A DNA stretch of 64,000 bases from Paenalicyclobacillus mengziensis (lineage in GTDB: Bacteria > Bacillota > Bacilli > Alicyclobacillales > Alicyclobacillaceae): NCBI RefSeq assembly GCF_017298635.1, contig NZ_CP071182.1, positions 3,696,001 through 3,760,000 of the forward strand, given 5' to 3'. The position numbers and the translations under genes are program-made. Under the pieces are notes generated by a model. It worked only from the letters and a program-made list of their open reading frames with translations, searched no databases and was not told the origin of the DNA. Shown here piece after piece: positions 44,121 through 51,479 of this stretch; positions within the stretch are counted from its first letter, which is position 1, and the number at the start of each line of letters is the position of its first letter.

Positions 44121-44195
44121 TGGTGCGGCTGACAGGAATCGAACCTGTGGCCCCCACCGTGTCAAGGTGGTGCTCTCCCTCTGAGCTACAGCCGC
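44121..44195 (-). tRNA. tRNA-Val (anticodon GAC)
   Basis: Complete 75-nt cloverleaf with encoded CCA (44121-44123 complement). Acceptor stem GCGGCTG / CAGCCGC, D-arm from TAGCTCAGAGGGAGAGC, anticodon stem CCACC / GGTGG with loop TTGACAC, T-arm GGTTCGATTCC. Anticodon GAC reads GUC/GUU valine codons. Confidence 0.97.
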
Positions 44196-44399
44196 TCATT
44201 TTTGGGACAGAGCATATATTAGCACGCATTCATTCCGAAAGTCAATTGTTATTGACTGCGTGCTCGATTCCAAGCCGCACACCAAGGCTTCCTTTGCTGG
44301 CCTCCGCCTCTTCTGTTTACGGTATGTATCGATTGCTTTGCGGTTGTAGGCACGAGACACTGACAAAAGCGGAATTTTAGAGTCGTAATAGGACAGTGT

Positions 44400-44840
44400 C
44401 TATGACGCTCCCCGCCCTGACATTGGCAGCGAGTTTAACAACGCCCACAATTGAGGAGCCTTTCTGGCCAGATTCACTGCGCGGTCTGTCGCCATGTCAA
44501 CAAAGGCGTGTTCTGTACGTCCTCGTGCACACAATTCCCCAAGATGGTTCTTGACTTCATACTCGAGCGCAATTCGGGTTCTGCTACGTTCTGCGAGACG
44601 GGCCCTAATTGACACCTCATCTTCCGCACGCAGAGTCTTTACATACCGACACTGCGCCTCAAGGACGACTAACACAATACCCCTATCGTGAAACTCCTCC
44701 ATATATGATACGCCGTTCGCCTTTAAAAATCGCATTCTGGCGACAGAAAACCAGTCAATATAAGCTGGATGATAAACGATCCCGGCGGGATCACACTCTC
44801 CCCAACGCACTTCTAGGGTCGTTGTAACGACTGGTTCCAC
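44400..44840 (-). CDS. Acyl-CoA thioesterase, 4HBT/YbgC hot-dog family
   Basis: 146 residues. The 4-hydroxybenzoyl-CoA thioesterase signature is present: VRWGECDPAGIVYHPAYIDW near residue 11-30, with the catalytic Asp17, then the long helix VARMRFLKANG and the strand CRYVKTLRAEDEV. It hydrolyses a CoA or acyl-carrier thioester; the substrate is open. GTG start with GGAGGGG upstream, one base after the ccmD stop, so it is the last gene of the ccm transcript, an unexpected companion. Confidence 0.9.
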   Translation of the reverse strand: MEPVVTTTLEVRWGECDPAGIVYHPAYIDWFSVARMRFLKANGVSYMEEFHDRGIVLVVLEAQCRYVKTLRAEDEVSIRARLAERSRTRIALEYEVKNHLGELCARGRTEHAFVDMATDRAVNLARKAPQLWALLNSLPMSGRGAS

Positions 44841-44841
44841 T

Positions 44842-45006
44842 TTATCCCCTCCCTGGCGTTTGTGAAAGATCTGCGAGCGTCTTCTCCAATTGCTGTAATT
44901 CCTTCTGCAACCGCTGTTGTCTACGCACCAGTGTAATCACGTAGAACGCGGTACCAAGCCACACCACCGCAGTCACAGCCCAGAGATAACCGATTTGTTG
45001 AAACAC
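44842..45006 (-). CDS. ccmD: CcmD-like small heme-exporter protein
   Basis: 54 residues from a GTG at 45004-45006, three bases past the ccmC stop, with GGGGAG eight bases upstream. It opens MFQQIGYLWAVTAVVWLGTA, a single helix, followed by LVRRQQRLQKELQQLEKTL, a basic amphipathic tail. This is the CcmD layout (YVWxAY...W helix, then RR and coiled coil). CcmD helps release holo-CcmE from the CcmABC complex. It sits exactly where ccmD is expected, after ccmC. Confidence 0.85.
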   Translation of the reverse strand: MFQQIGYLWAVTAVVWLGTAFYVITLVRRQQRLQKELQQLEKTLADLSQTPGRG

Positions 45007-45008
45007 CT

Positions 45009-45722
45009 TTACAACTCCCCTCTGACACTTGCCTCAAAAGCTTTCGCGCGCAGTTCCTGCAGCCCTTGTCGGATAAGGAACAGTCGCTGTTTTTGCGCTT
45101 CTTGTATCGTTCTCAAGACGAGCAACAAAAGATAGATGACGAAAAAGGCACCAAACGCAAACATCAGTGTGAACAACATCGACCCCGGCATATTGACCCC
45201 GGTATTGTCGATGACCTGAGGATGAATGGAACGCCACCACTCAACGGCAAAGTGAATCACAGGCACGTCAGCAAACGCAATAATCCCAAAGACTCCGGAC
45301 ACACGTGCCCGACGTTCAATTCCCTCAATGGTTCCCCGAAGTAACAGGTACGCGACATACAAAAACCACAGGATAAGCGTAGTTGTCAGTCGCGGGTCCC
45401 AGGTCCACCAGGTGTTCCAAATTGGTTTTGCCCAGAGCGATCCGGTGACGAGTGTAAACGTCGTGTAGACGACGCCAATTTCTGCGGACGCCACAGCGAT
45501 GCGGTCCAGCACAAGCTTTCTGCGAATCAAGTAGAGGATGGCAAAGAGTGCGGTCACGCCAAACGCCAAAAATGCAATCCATGCACTACCGACGTGAAAA
45601 TACATAATACGGATGAGTTGCCCCATGGTCTTTTCAGGCGGCGACCAGATGAGGGCAAAATACTGGCAAAAAAGACCAATTACAGCCACGGCCAGTACCG
45701 CTAGCAGGGACGACTTACGCAT
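45009..45722 (-). CDS. ccmC: Cytochrome c maturation heme-handling protein CcmC
   Basis: 237 residues from the ATG at 45720-45722, six bases after GGAGGT. Six hydrophobic helices and the heme-handling tryptophan-rich WWTWDPRLTTTLILW near residue 112. The flanking heme-ligand His occur in IMYFHVGSAW near 45 and in the segment VIHFAVEWWRSIHP near 165-178. CcmC loads heme onto CcmE at the outer face. Start overlaps the end of ccmB closely (2-base gap). Confidence 0.95.
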   Translation of the reverse strand: MRKSSLLAVLAVAVIGLFCQYFALIWSPPEKTMGQLIRIMYFHVGSAWIAFLAFGVTALFAILYLIRRKLVLDRIAVASAEIGVVYTTFTLVTGSLWAKPIWNTWWTWDPRLTTTLILWFLYVAYLLLRGTIEGIERRARVSGVFGIIAFADVPVIHFAVEWWRSIHPQVIDNTGVNMPGSMLFTLMFAFGAFFVIYLLLLVLRTIQEAQKQRLFLIRQGLQELRAKAFEASVRGEL

Positions 45723-45724
45723 CG

Positions 45725-46402
45725 TCACACCTCCGTCATTGTTTCATAGAGTAAAAACGGCATAATTGCAAACAAAATGAGATACCCGAGCAGTACCTCC
45801 GCCCAGATATACCCTCCTGGTGCGCTTGGCGACAGCGAAATCACCGTCAACCGAATCAGAGCGATAAACAGCGGGATCGTTGTCGGAAACAACATCAGCG
45901 GCACCAAAATATCCCGCAAGGTACTGGTTCCCGCCAGTTGTCCGAGAAAAGACCCCACCCCTGTTAGTCCAAGAGTACCACCTATTACCACTAGAAAGAA
46001 ACTCACGGGTTTCACAGGTGCAGGGACACTAAGAACCACAAAGAACGCCAGCAGCATGCCCACCGCGGATAACGATACAATGACCCAGGTTGACAACCAG
46101 CGGGCATAGAAGATGAGGCTGCGGTCGATAGGCGCAAGCAGGCTGCCGAGACCACCTCCAAGTTCCTGTTCCTTAACATCATTTCGCGTCATGCCAATTG
46201 AAGTCGCAAAGAACATGACCATCCAAAGCAACCCGGCACTCCAGTCCGGATTGAGATTGCTGGCGGCATTCAGTGCGATTCCTACCACCAAAATCAGTAA
46301 GACCCCCAGCGCCAGTGTCGAGGCAATAAGCCTTCCACCACGCAGTTCTGTTCGCAGGTCTTTTGCGACGAGAGTCCAAAACACGCCCCAAACCCTTAAC
46401 AT
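45725..46402 (-). CDS. ccmB: Heme exporter subunit CcmB
   Basis: 225 residues with six hydrophobic helices. The CcmB pattern is clear: LVAKDLRTELRGGR at the N-terminus, then RNDVKEQELGGGLGSLLAPI near residue 75 and the GSFLGQLAGTSTLRDILVPL region near 155. Membrane partner of the CcmA ATPase in releasing holo-CcmE. It overlaps ccmA by seven bases. Confidence 0.95.
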   Translation of the reverse strand: MLRVWGVFWTLVAKDLRTELRGGRLIASTLALGVLLILVVGIALNAASNLNPDWSAGLLWMVMFFATSIGMTRNDVKEQELGGGLGSLLAPIDRSLIFYARWLSTWVIVSLSAVGMLLAFFVVLSVPAPVKPVSFFLVVIGGTLGLTGVGSFLGQLAGTSTLRDILVPLMLFPTTIPLFIALIRLTVISLSPSAPGGYIWAEVLLGYLILFAIMPFLLYETMTEV

Positions 46403-47028
46403 GCGATGACCCTGCCAAAACGAAGTGTCAGGCGATGTGCTGGGAGGCCAAGTTGCTCACTGCGATGCGTGACAAGAAAGACGCTTGCGCCGTCTGCAAC
46501 ACGCCCTTTAAGCAGATGAGCCAAGATGTCCCGACCTTGTTCATCAAGTCCATCGAATGGCTCATCGAGTAAGAGTACCTTCGGGTCATGCAGAAAGCAG
46601 CGTGCCAAGGCGAGTCTCTGTCGCATCCCCTTTGAAAAGTTGCGAACGCGCTCATCGATGCTGTCAGCCAAACCGACTCGCGCGAGCCAATCTGATACCA
46701 GCCTGTCCACAGGTGAAAGTCCGTACAGGCCCGCATAGAAACGTAGATTTTCCCCCGCAGTTAAATCCGCATAAAGCATGGGCTGTTGCAGGAGCACGCC
46801 GATGCAACGTCGATGCTGTGGACGAACGGGATGTCCATCCCACAGCACACGCCCTTTCGTTGGCCGTGTGAGACCCGCCATTATCTGCAATAACGTCGTC
46901 TTGCCGCTTCCATTTGGAGCCATAAGCGTATACAGCAGCCCCAGCTGAAGTGTTAAGTCTACGTTCTCAAGTACGGGTCTGAGGTTGTACTCTTTCGATA
47001 CACCTTCGAGACTGAGCACGACGTTCAC
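46396..47028 (-). CDS. ccmA: ABC transporter ATPase CcmA
   Basis: 210 residues. Walker A APNGSGKTT near residue 38-46, signature NFSKGMRQRLALA near 131, Walker B VLLLDEPFDGLDE near 150 and switch His in LVTHRSEQ near 186. The signature reads FSKGM instead of LSGGQ, as often in CcmA. Powers the CcmABCD complex. GTG start overlapping the preceding stop (GTGA). Confidence 0.95.
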   Translation of the reverse strand: MNVVLSLEGVSKEYNLRPVLENVDLTLQLGLLYTLMAPNGSGKTTLLQIMAGLTRPTKGRVLWDGHPVRPQHRRCIGVLLQQPMLYADLTAGENLRFYAGLYGLSPVDRLVSDWLARVGLADSIDERVRNFSKGMRQRLALARCFLHDPKVLLLDEPFDGLDEQGRDILAHLLKGRVADGASVFLVTHRSEQLGLPAHRLTLRFGRVIAC

Positions 47029-47984
47029 CTCTTCATCGATTCCCTTTGCTGCATTAAGGCCAGTCGTCGCCGAATCGATGAAGTCCTCTTCTCGTAGTCG
47101 GATTTGTCTAAACGCCCCTCAGCAAAGGCGCGCTCTGCCTCCTCCCAACTATTCATCAGGGCTTGTGCAGGTCCAAGCTTGGTCTGTCCCGCTCCTTTAC
47201 CAACCGTCGACCGAATACCGAGCAGCGCTATCACAAGGATTGCCGCGGCCATCGCGAGATTCAGAATGGCCTCCCACATGGTCGACTGGCTCTGACTGTC
47301 CATTCCAATGACAGGAAGTCCGTGAACCCCTTGGTTACTTGTCACAGACGGCAGCATAGAGATGCTTGCTGTCCAGTCCGAGTTGGCTGTCATCGCGCCG
47401 TGCGTGAATACGCGAAAGTTCGTACCAGCGATGGTTGTCGTCGAAGTGTCTGGCATCAACCCCTGCGCAGACAGCGCCACATTGCCAATGGGCACAAAAA
47501 TCGCCATGAGATAAACAGGGTAATCCGTGTGCAGCGTCAAGTTCACCGATGTTTGATTTGAAAATGGCAGTACATAGGAAACCACCGCTTGCGACGTTCC
47601 ATGCTTCGCTGCACCCTTCACCGTGACGTCCTGACCAGACTGACTCACTCCAGCGTTGCCCACCCCCTGGACGGAGAGACTGGTCGCACCCTGAGGCAGA
47701 ACAAAATGCAGGTCCTGTGCACTCGCACCATCGTTTTGGACGGTCACTTGTTCAACCACCTGCAGGTCGTTACTGGTTGTTGGGAGAAAAAATACCTGCT
47801 CTTTCGCAATCGAAATGTCCGCCTGACTGGCCGCATCTGCTTGCACTGAAAAGAGCATCACGCCTACCAGTAATCCAGCCGCGGCCCATCCCACCATCCA
47901 CCGCAATCCCCGGCGGCGGTTCCACTTCCATTTGGGTCCTGGTTTCAACGAAGTATGCCGCAAACCAAAGCTTCTTCGGCTCAC
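47025..47984 (-). CDS. Membrane-anchored protein of unknown function within the ccm operon
   Basis: 319 residues. A basic N-terminus and a signal or anchor helix (about 29-52) precede a predicted beta-rich outer domain (about 55-235) with repeated Asn/Ser/Thr/Val-rich strands, one transmembrane helix (about 240-260) and a cytoplasmic tail. The tail (SWEEAERAFAEGRLDKSDY) is a short helical hairpin like SHOCT or CcmI-type tails, and a similar motif ends CcmF upstream. No cysteine pair or heme motif is present. It overlaps ccmF and ccmA by four bases each, so it belongs to the maturation machinery by context. Not recognised as a known Ccm subunit. Confidence 0.8.
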   Translation of the reverse strand: MSRRSFGLRHTSLKPGPKWKWNRRRGLRWMVGWAAAGLLVGVMLFSVQADAASQADISIAKEQVFFLPTTSNDLQVVEQVTVQNDGASAQDLHFVLPQGATSLSVQGVGNAGVSQSGQDVTVKGAAKHGTSQAVVSYVLPFSNQTSVNLTLHTDYPVYLMAIFVPIGNVALSAQGLMPDTSTTTIAGTNFRVFTHGAMTANSDWTASISMLPSVTSNQGVHGLPVIGMDSQSQSTMWEAILNLAMAAAILVIALLGIRSTVGKGAGQTKLGPAQALMNSWEEAERAFAEGRLDKSDYEKRTSSIRRRLALMQQRESMKR

Positions 47985-50191
47985 GAAGATGCGCCTCCTG
48001 TCGTCGAACCCGTACCAAGGCGTCCGATTTCTTCTTTCAACTCGCGTTCCATGCGTTCACGCCGTACCTGTCTATCTTGTTCGGACAGCGCGATGCGCTG
48101 CTCGAGCTCCGCCTTTTGCCGCGCATAAGCAACCCTGTCGACTTTTCCCATGCGATGGTCGTACTCAAGGTCTGCAAGGTCTTCATACAGGTTGTCAACC
48201 ACGACACCGAGTTCGGCACGACGTATCGCAGACTTTTTCTCTGGCCACAGGCTGACCAAAGTACCCACGATGAAGAGATACCCCCCGTACCAGATGAACT
48301 GGACCATCGGATTGATGTGGAGGTCGAAGATGGCCTGGTTGTTTGATGCAGTACCGAGCATGACCACATACAGGTCACGCAGCGGGCGAGAGAACAGGGC
48401 CACATTCGTTGTCGGCGAATTGCCGTTTTCATAGAATGTCGCTGACGGACGCAAGACACCGATTGTCTGCCCATTTCTTGCAATCACGAGATTTGCATAC
48501 ATCGTACGCGTTTCTCCGTGCGGTCCCTGCGATACACCCATGCCCATGAATTTCGCCTGATAAACTCCAATGGTAGCCGTGTCCCCGACGGACATGACTT
48601 GCTGCTTTTGAATGTGGTAAGAACCGGACCCGACGATGCCAAGCGCGATAATCGCAAGCGCAAGGTGAACGATATAACCGCCAAACCGCCGGCGATTGCG
48701 ATTGATTAAGCGGATGAGACAGGTGAGCCAACCTTCGCCCGTCAACATCATGCGGGCTCGCACGGATTGCACGTACTCAAACGCCACCGTCAGAATGGCA
48801 AAGTAAGCCGCAATCACACCGCTCGTCGCGAGAATGGTTGGTGTCGTGTACATCGCCCGCAGCCACAGGGTTGTTAAGAGCCCCAGGACCACAGCAAGGA
48901 CAAACGGTATCCAAATAGATTTGATGACGTTGGTCAGAGATGAACGACGCCAAGCCACAAACGGGCCAATTGCCATTAACAGGATAATGCAAACGGCAAG
49001 CGGCAGATTCACTGCGTTATAGAACGGTGCAGAAACCATTAACTGATGTCCCGTTGTCGCCTCCGACACCAAAGGAAAGATGGTGCCCCAGAGAATGGCA
49101 AACGTCGCGCCAAGAAACAGAACGTTATTGAGCATAAAAGCAGATTCTTTCGCAACGACAGCTTCAAACTGACGCTCCGCACGCAGTGTTGGCCAACGGA
49201 GAATCATTAAGGTCACTGTAAAAACAAGAATAATTGCCATGAAAACCAGGTAGTAAACACCGAGAAAACCGTTCGCAAACGCGTGGATGCTCCAGAGCAC
49301 TCCGCTGCGCACCAAATAAGTCCCGAGTAAAGAGAGAAAATAGGTCAGCCCAATCAAAACCACATTCCAAGCTTTCAACATGCCCTTGCGTTCTTGAACA
49401 ATCGACGAATGGAGGAATGCCGTAGCCGTCAACCAGGGCAGAAGTGCGGCATTTTCTACCGGATCCCACGCCCAGTAACCGCCCCACCCCAACTCCTCGT
49501 AGGACCAGTGTGCACCGTAGATGATGCCAATCCCGAGAAACAGCCAAGAGACAAGCGTCCATCGTCGCGTTACTCGAAGCCACGTTGCGTCCGTCTTATT
49601 AAGGAGCAGACCCGCAATCGCATAAGCAAATGGGATGGTGAACCCGATATAGCCAAGATAGACATTCACTGGGTGCACTGTCATACCCGGATTTTGCAGA
49701 AGAGGATTTAGCCCGTTGCCAACAGCCGCTGCATGCGGTAGACGATGAAACGGATTCGCACCAACGTTCATCACAATCGTGTAGAACAAGGTCACCAAGG
49801 TGACAATCAAAGACACAATCGGCAGCATTCGGTCACTGTCCTCGTGTTTCGAAAGGGCTACGACCATGCCATATAGCGTAAGCACGAGCGACCAAAACAG
49901 AAGTGAACCCGCATCTCCGCCCCAAAATGCAGCGATGCGATACACCAGAGGGAGTCCCCGACTGGTGTAGTCGACAACGTAAGAAAAATTCAAGTTCGTT
50001 GTGATGAGCAGAAACAGCAAAGCCGCGGAAGCGACAGCCACAAAGACGAACTGAACCGTCATCGCCACACGACTCAGGCGACGCCACAGGGAATGACTTG
50101 TCCAAATTGCAGCAACATGGGCCACGATACTGAGCGCTGCCACTGCGAACAGAGTACGCAATGCCAACGCTCCAATGTTTCCGATTAGCAA
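47981..50191 (-). CDS. ccmF: Heme lyase subunit CcmF with extended C-terminal tail
   Basis: 736 residues with about fifteen helices. The heme-handling motif WGGYWAWDPVENAALLPWL near residue 236-254 and the flanking conserved His segments (LLQNPGMTVHPVNVYLGY near 165; GVLWSIHAFA near 315) identify CcmF. After the last helix a charged tail of about 85 residues follows, with NLYEDLADLEYDHRMGKVDR, longer than in typical CcmF and probably a coiled coil. CcmF attaches heme from CcmE to apocytochrome c. TTG start with AGGAGG seven bases upstream. Confidence 0.94.
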   Translation of the reverse strand: MLIGNIGALALRTLFAVAALSIVAHVAAIWTSHSLWRRLSRVAMTVQFVFVAVASAALLFLLITTNLNFSYVVDYTSRGLPLVYRIAAFWGGDAGSLLFWSLVLTLYGMVVALSKHEDSDRMLPIVSLIVTLVTLFYTIVMNVGANPFHRLPHAAAVGNGLNPLLQNPGMTVHPVNVYLGYIGFTIPFAYAIAGLLLNKTDATWLRVTRRWTLVSWLFLGIGIIYGAHWSYEELGWGGYWAWDPVENAALLPWLTATAFLHSSIVQERKGMLKAWNVVLIGLTYFLSLLGTYLVRSGVLWSIHAFANGFLGVYYLVFMAIILVFTVTLMILRWPTLRAERQFEAVVAKESAFMLNNVLFLGATFAILWGTIFPLVSEATTGHQLMVSAPFYNAVNLPLAVCIILLMAIGPFVAWRRSSLTNVIKSIWIPFVLAVVLGLLTTLWLRAMYTTPTILATSGVIAAYFAILTVAFEYVQSVRARMMLTGEGWLTCLIRLINRNRRRFGGYIVHLALAIIALGIVGSGSYHIQKQQVMSVGDTATIGVYQAKFMGMGVSQGPHGETRTMYANLVIARNGQTIGVLRPSATFYENGNSPTTNVALFSRPLRDLYVVMLGTASNNQAIFDLHINPMVQFIWYGGYLFIVGTLVSLWPEKKSAIRRAELGVVVDNLYEDLADLEYDHRMGKVDRVAYARQKAELEQRIALSEQDRQVRRERMERELKEEIGRLGTGSTTGGASS

Positions 50192-50242
50192 TCAGAGACC
50201 TCCTGAGGACTTGGAATGCACATGCAACCTTCAGGCCGCACG

Positions 50243-50659
50243 TCAGCTTGCCGCATTCGCCGCCTGGTTCTGAGCTTCATACTTCGAGGGACACTTGATG
50301 AGCAGTTTCGAGGCGAGGAAACTGCCGTCCGGCTGCAGCGTTCCGGTCACAATGACTGGCCAGTTATCTGTGAAGTCGTCCGGTTTTGCGCCGTGATAAA
50401 CGACGGGAAGTGTCTTGCCTCCGGTCTTGTCCTGAACGTCAAACTTCAGGAGGCCTGAAGTTGGATTCCAATTGATAGACGATCCGATGATCTCGCCGCT
50501 AATGGTCGTTAGGTCATGCTGCCTTGCAGGAGACTCCTGAAAAAACTGATTGACTGTGACGTAATACGTGCTTGCATGTGTCACAGCGGTTCTGACCAAC
50601 ATTCCTATCACGCCAACGACGACCACTAGCGCTACCACCAGTTTGGCTCTGGTTGACAC
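50243..50659 (-). CDS. ccmE: Heme chaperone CcmE, CxxxY variant
   Basis: 138 residues. One N-terminal anchor helix (about 7-24) and an OB-fold domain (about 30-125). In most CcmE proteins heme binds covalently to the His of a HxxxY motif; here the position is Cys123 in CPSKY, so CxxxY with Tyr127. This variant is known from archaea and some bacteria such as Desulfovibrio, where CcmE binds heme through Cys. GTG start at 50657-50659 with AAGGCG upstream. It is between ccmH and ccmF. Confidence 0.93.
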   Translation of the reverse strand: MSTRAKLVVALVVVVGVIGMLVRTAVTHASTYYVTVNQFFQESPARQHDLTTISGEIIGSSINWNPTSGLLKFDVQDKTGGKTLPVVYHGAKPDDFTDNWPVIVTGTLQPDGSFLASKLLIKCPSKYEAQNQAANAAS

Positions 50660-50794
50660 ATTGCGTCACGCCTTTCACACGGCATGCTCGAGAGATTTTC
50701 TTTCCAAAATAGAGATGCCATTCACCTATGAATCTCGATAAGTGCAGGATAAGTGCAGGTCGTTGAAGCCAAATTAAGAACGATAAGGATTCCA

Positions 50795-51307
50795 TTATAA
50801 ATACTCATCAAGCCGGGACTTCAAGTTTGGTGATTGTACTCTATCACTGTCAGGAACTTGAGGGTCCGTTTGAAGAGCATCTCTGGCCGCAGCGGATTGG
50901 CGAATGAACGTGAATATTCCCCACATGACGATGAAAACGACAATCAACGGAGCGAACCACGTCATGATGCCAAACCCGTGGAATCTAGGTACAGCCAAAA
51001 CACTGTCACCGTATTGTGCCACCATTGCGTCCAGCACTTGACTCTTGGTCATGCCGTTTTGCACATCTGCTGTTACCTGCTGGCGAATTTCATAGGCAAG
51101 TCCGAGGCTTGATTCACTCACCGTAGAGGGATCGCCAGGGGCTCTGAGGTCAGAGCAGATGACCTCCACCTTCTGTGGAACGGACAAGCGATTGTACTGT
51201 AGTTGCCCTACCTCACGAATACCAAAACCCGCGGCAAGTACAACAATCGCCACAATCACAGCTATCCACAGAGGACCCTTTGCAGACTTCAAAATTTGAT
51301 TCGACAT
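50795..51307 (-). CDS. ccmH: CcmH-like protein with a single cysteine
   Basis: 170 residues from the ATG at 51305-51307 (GAGGAGG seven bases upstream). Helix at about 12-30, then a CcmH-type helical domain (VICSDLRAPGDPST near residue 49-62; GMTKSQVLDAMVAQYGDSVL near 85-104), and a second helix near 113-135. Canonical CcmH has LRCxxC to reduce apocytochrome; here only Cys51 exists. First gene of the operon. The partial loss suits the CxxxY type of CcmE, whose systems often lack classical CcmH. The assignment rests on layout and partial similarity. Confidence 0.75.
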   Translation of the reverse strand: MSNQILKSAKGPLWIAVIVAIVVLAAGFGIREVGQLQYNRLSVPQKVEVICSDLRAPGDPSTVSESSLGLAYEIRQQVTADVQNGMTKSQVLDAMVAQYGDSVLAVPRFHGFGIMTWFAPLIVVFIVMWGIFTFIRQSAAARDALQTDPQVPDSDRVQSPNLKSRLDEYL

Positions 51308-51407
51308 AACCTGCCTCCTCGGCATCATAGCTGGCTTGACATGACGTTTGCCAGCCAGTCCCGCCAGCGCCTCAACCGGTAAGGTCCATGTTGCGATACC
51401 TGCATTC

Positions 51408-51436
51408 AATATACTATGTCCATAATGCCCATTCAA
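51408..51436 (-). promoter_or_regulatory. Probable sigma-A promoter of the ccm operon
   Basis: On the minus strand TTGAAT (51431-51436) and TATATT (51408-51413) are separated by 17 bases and lie about 100 bases before the ccmH start. The remaining gap 51308-51479 has no gene. Confidence 0.6.
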
Positions 51437-51479
51437 ACGATTATATAGAATAGGTGTGTAGTCTTTGTGAAGTAGTTCA

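Noticed and set aside
47025-47984. Calling the extra ccm-operon protein CcmG or CcmI
   Set aside because: No thioredoxin CxxC and no TPR repeats; only the short tail resembles CcmI-like or SHOCT segments.
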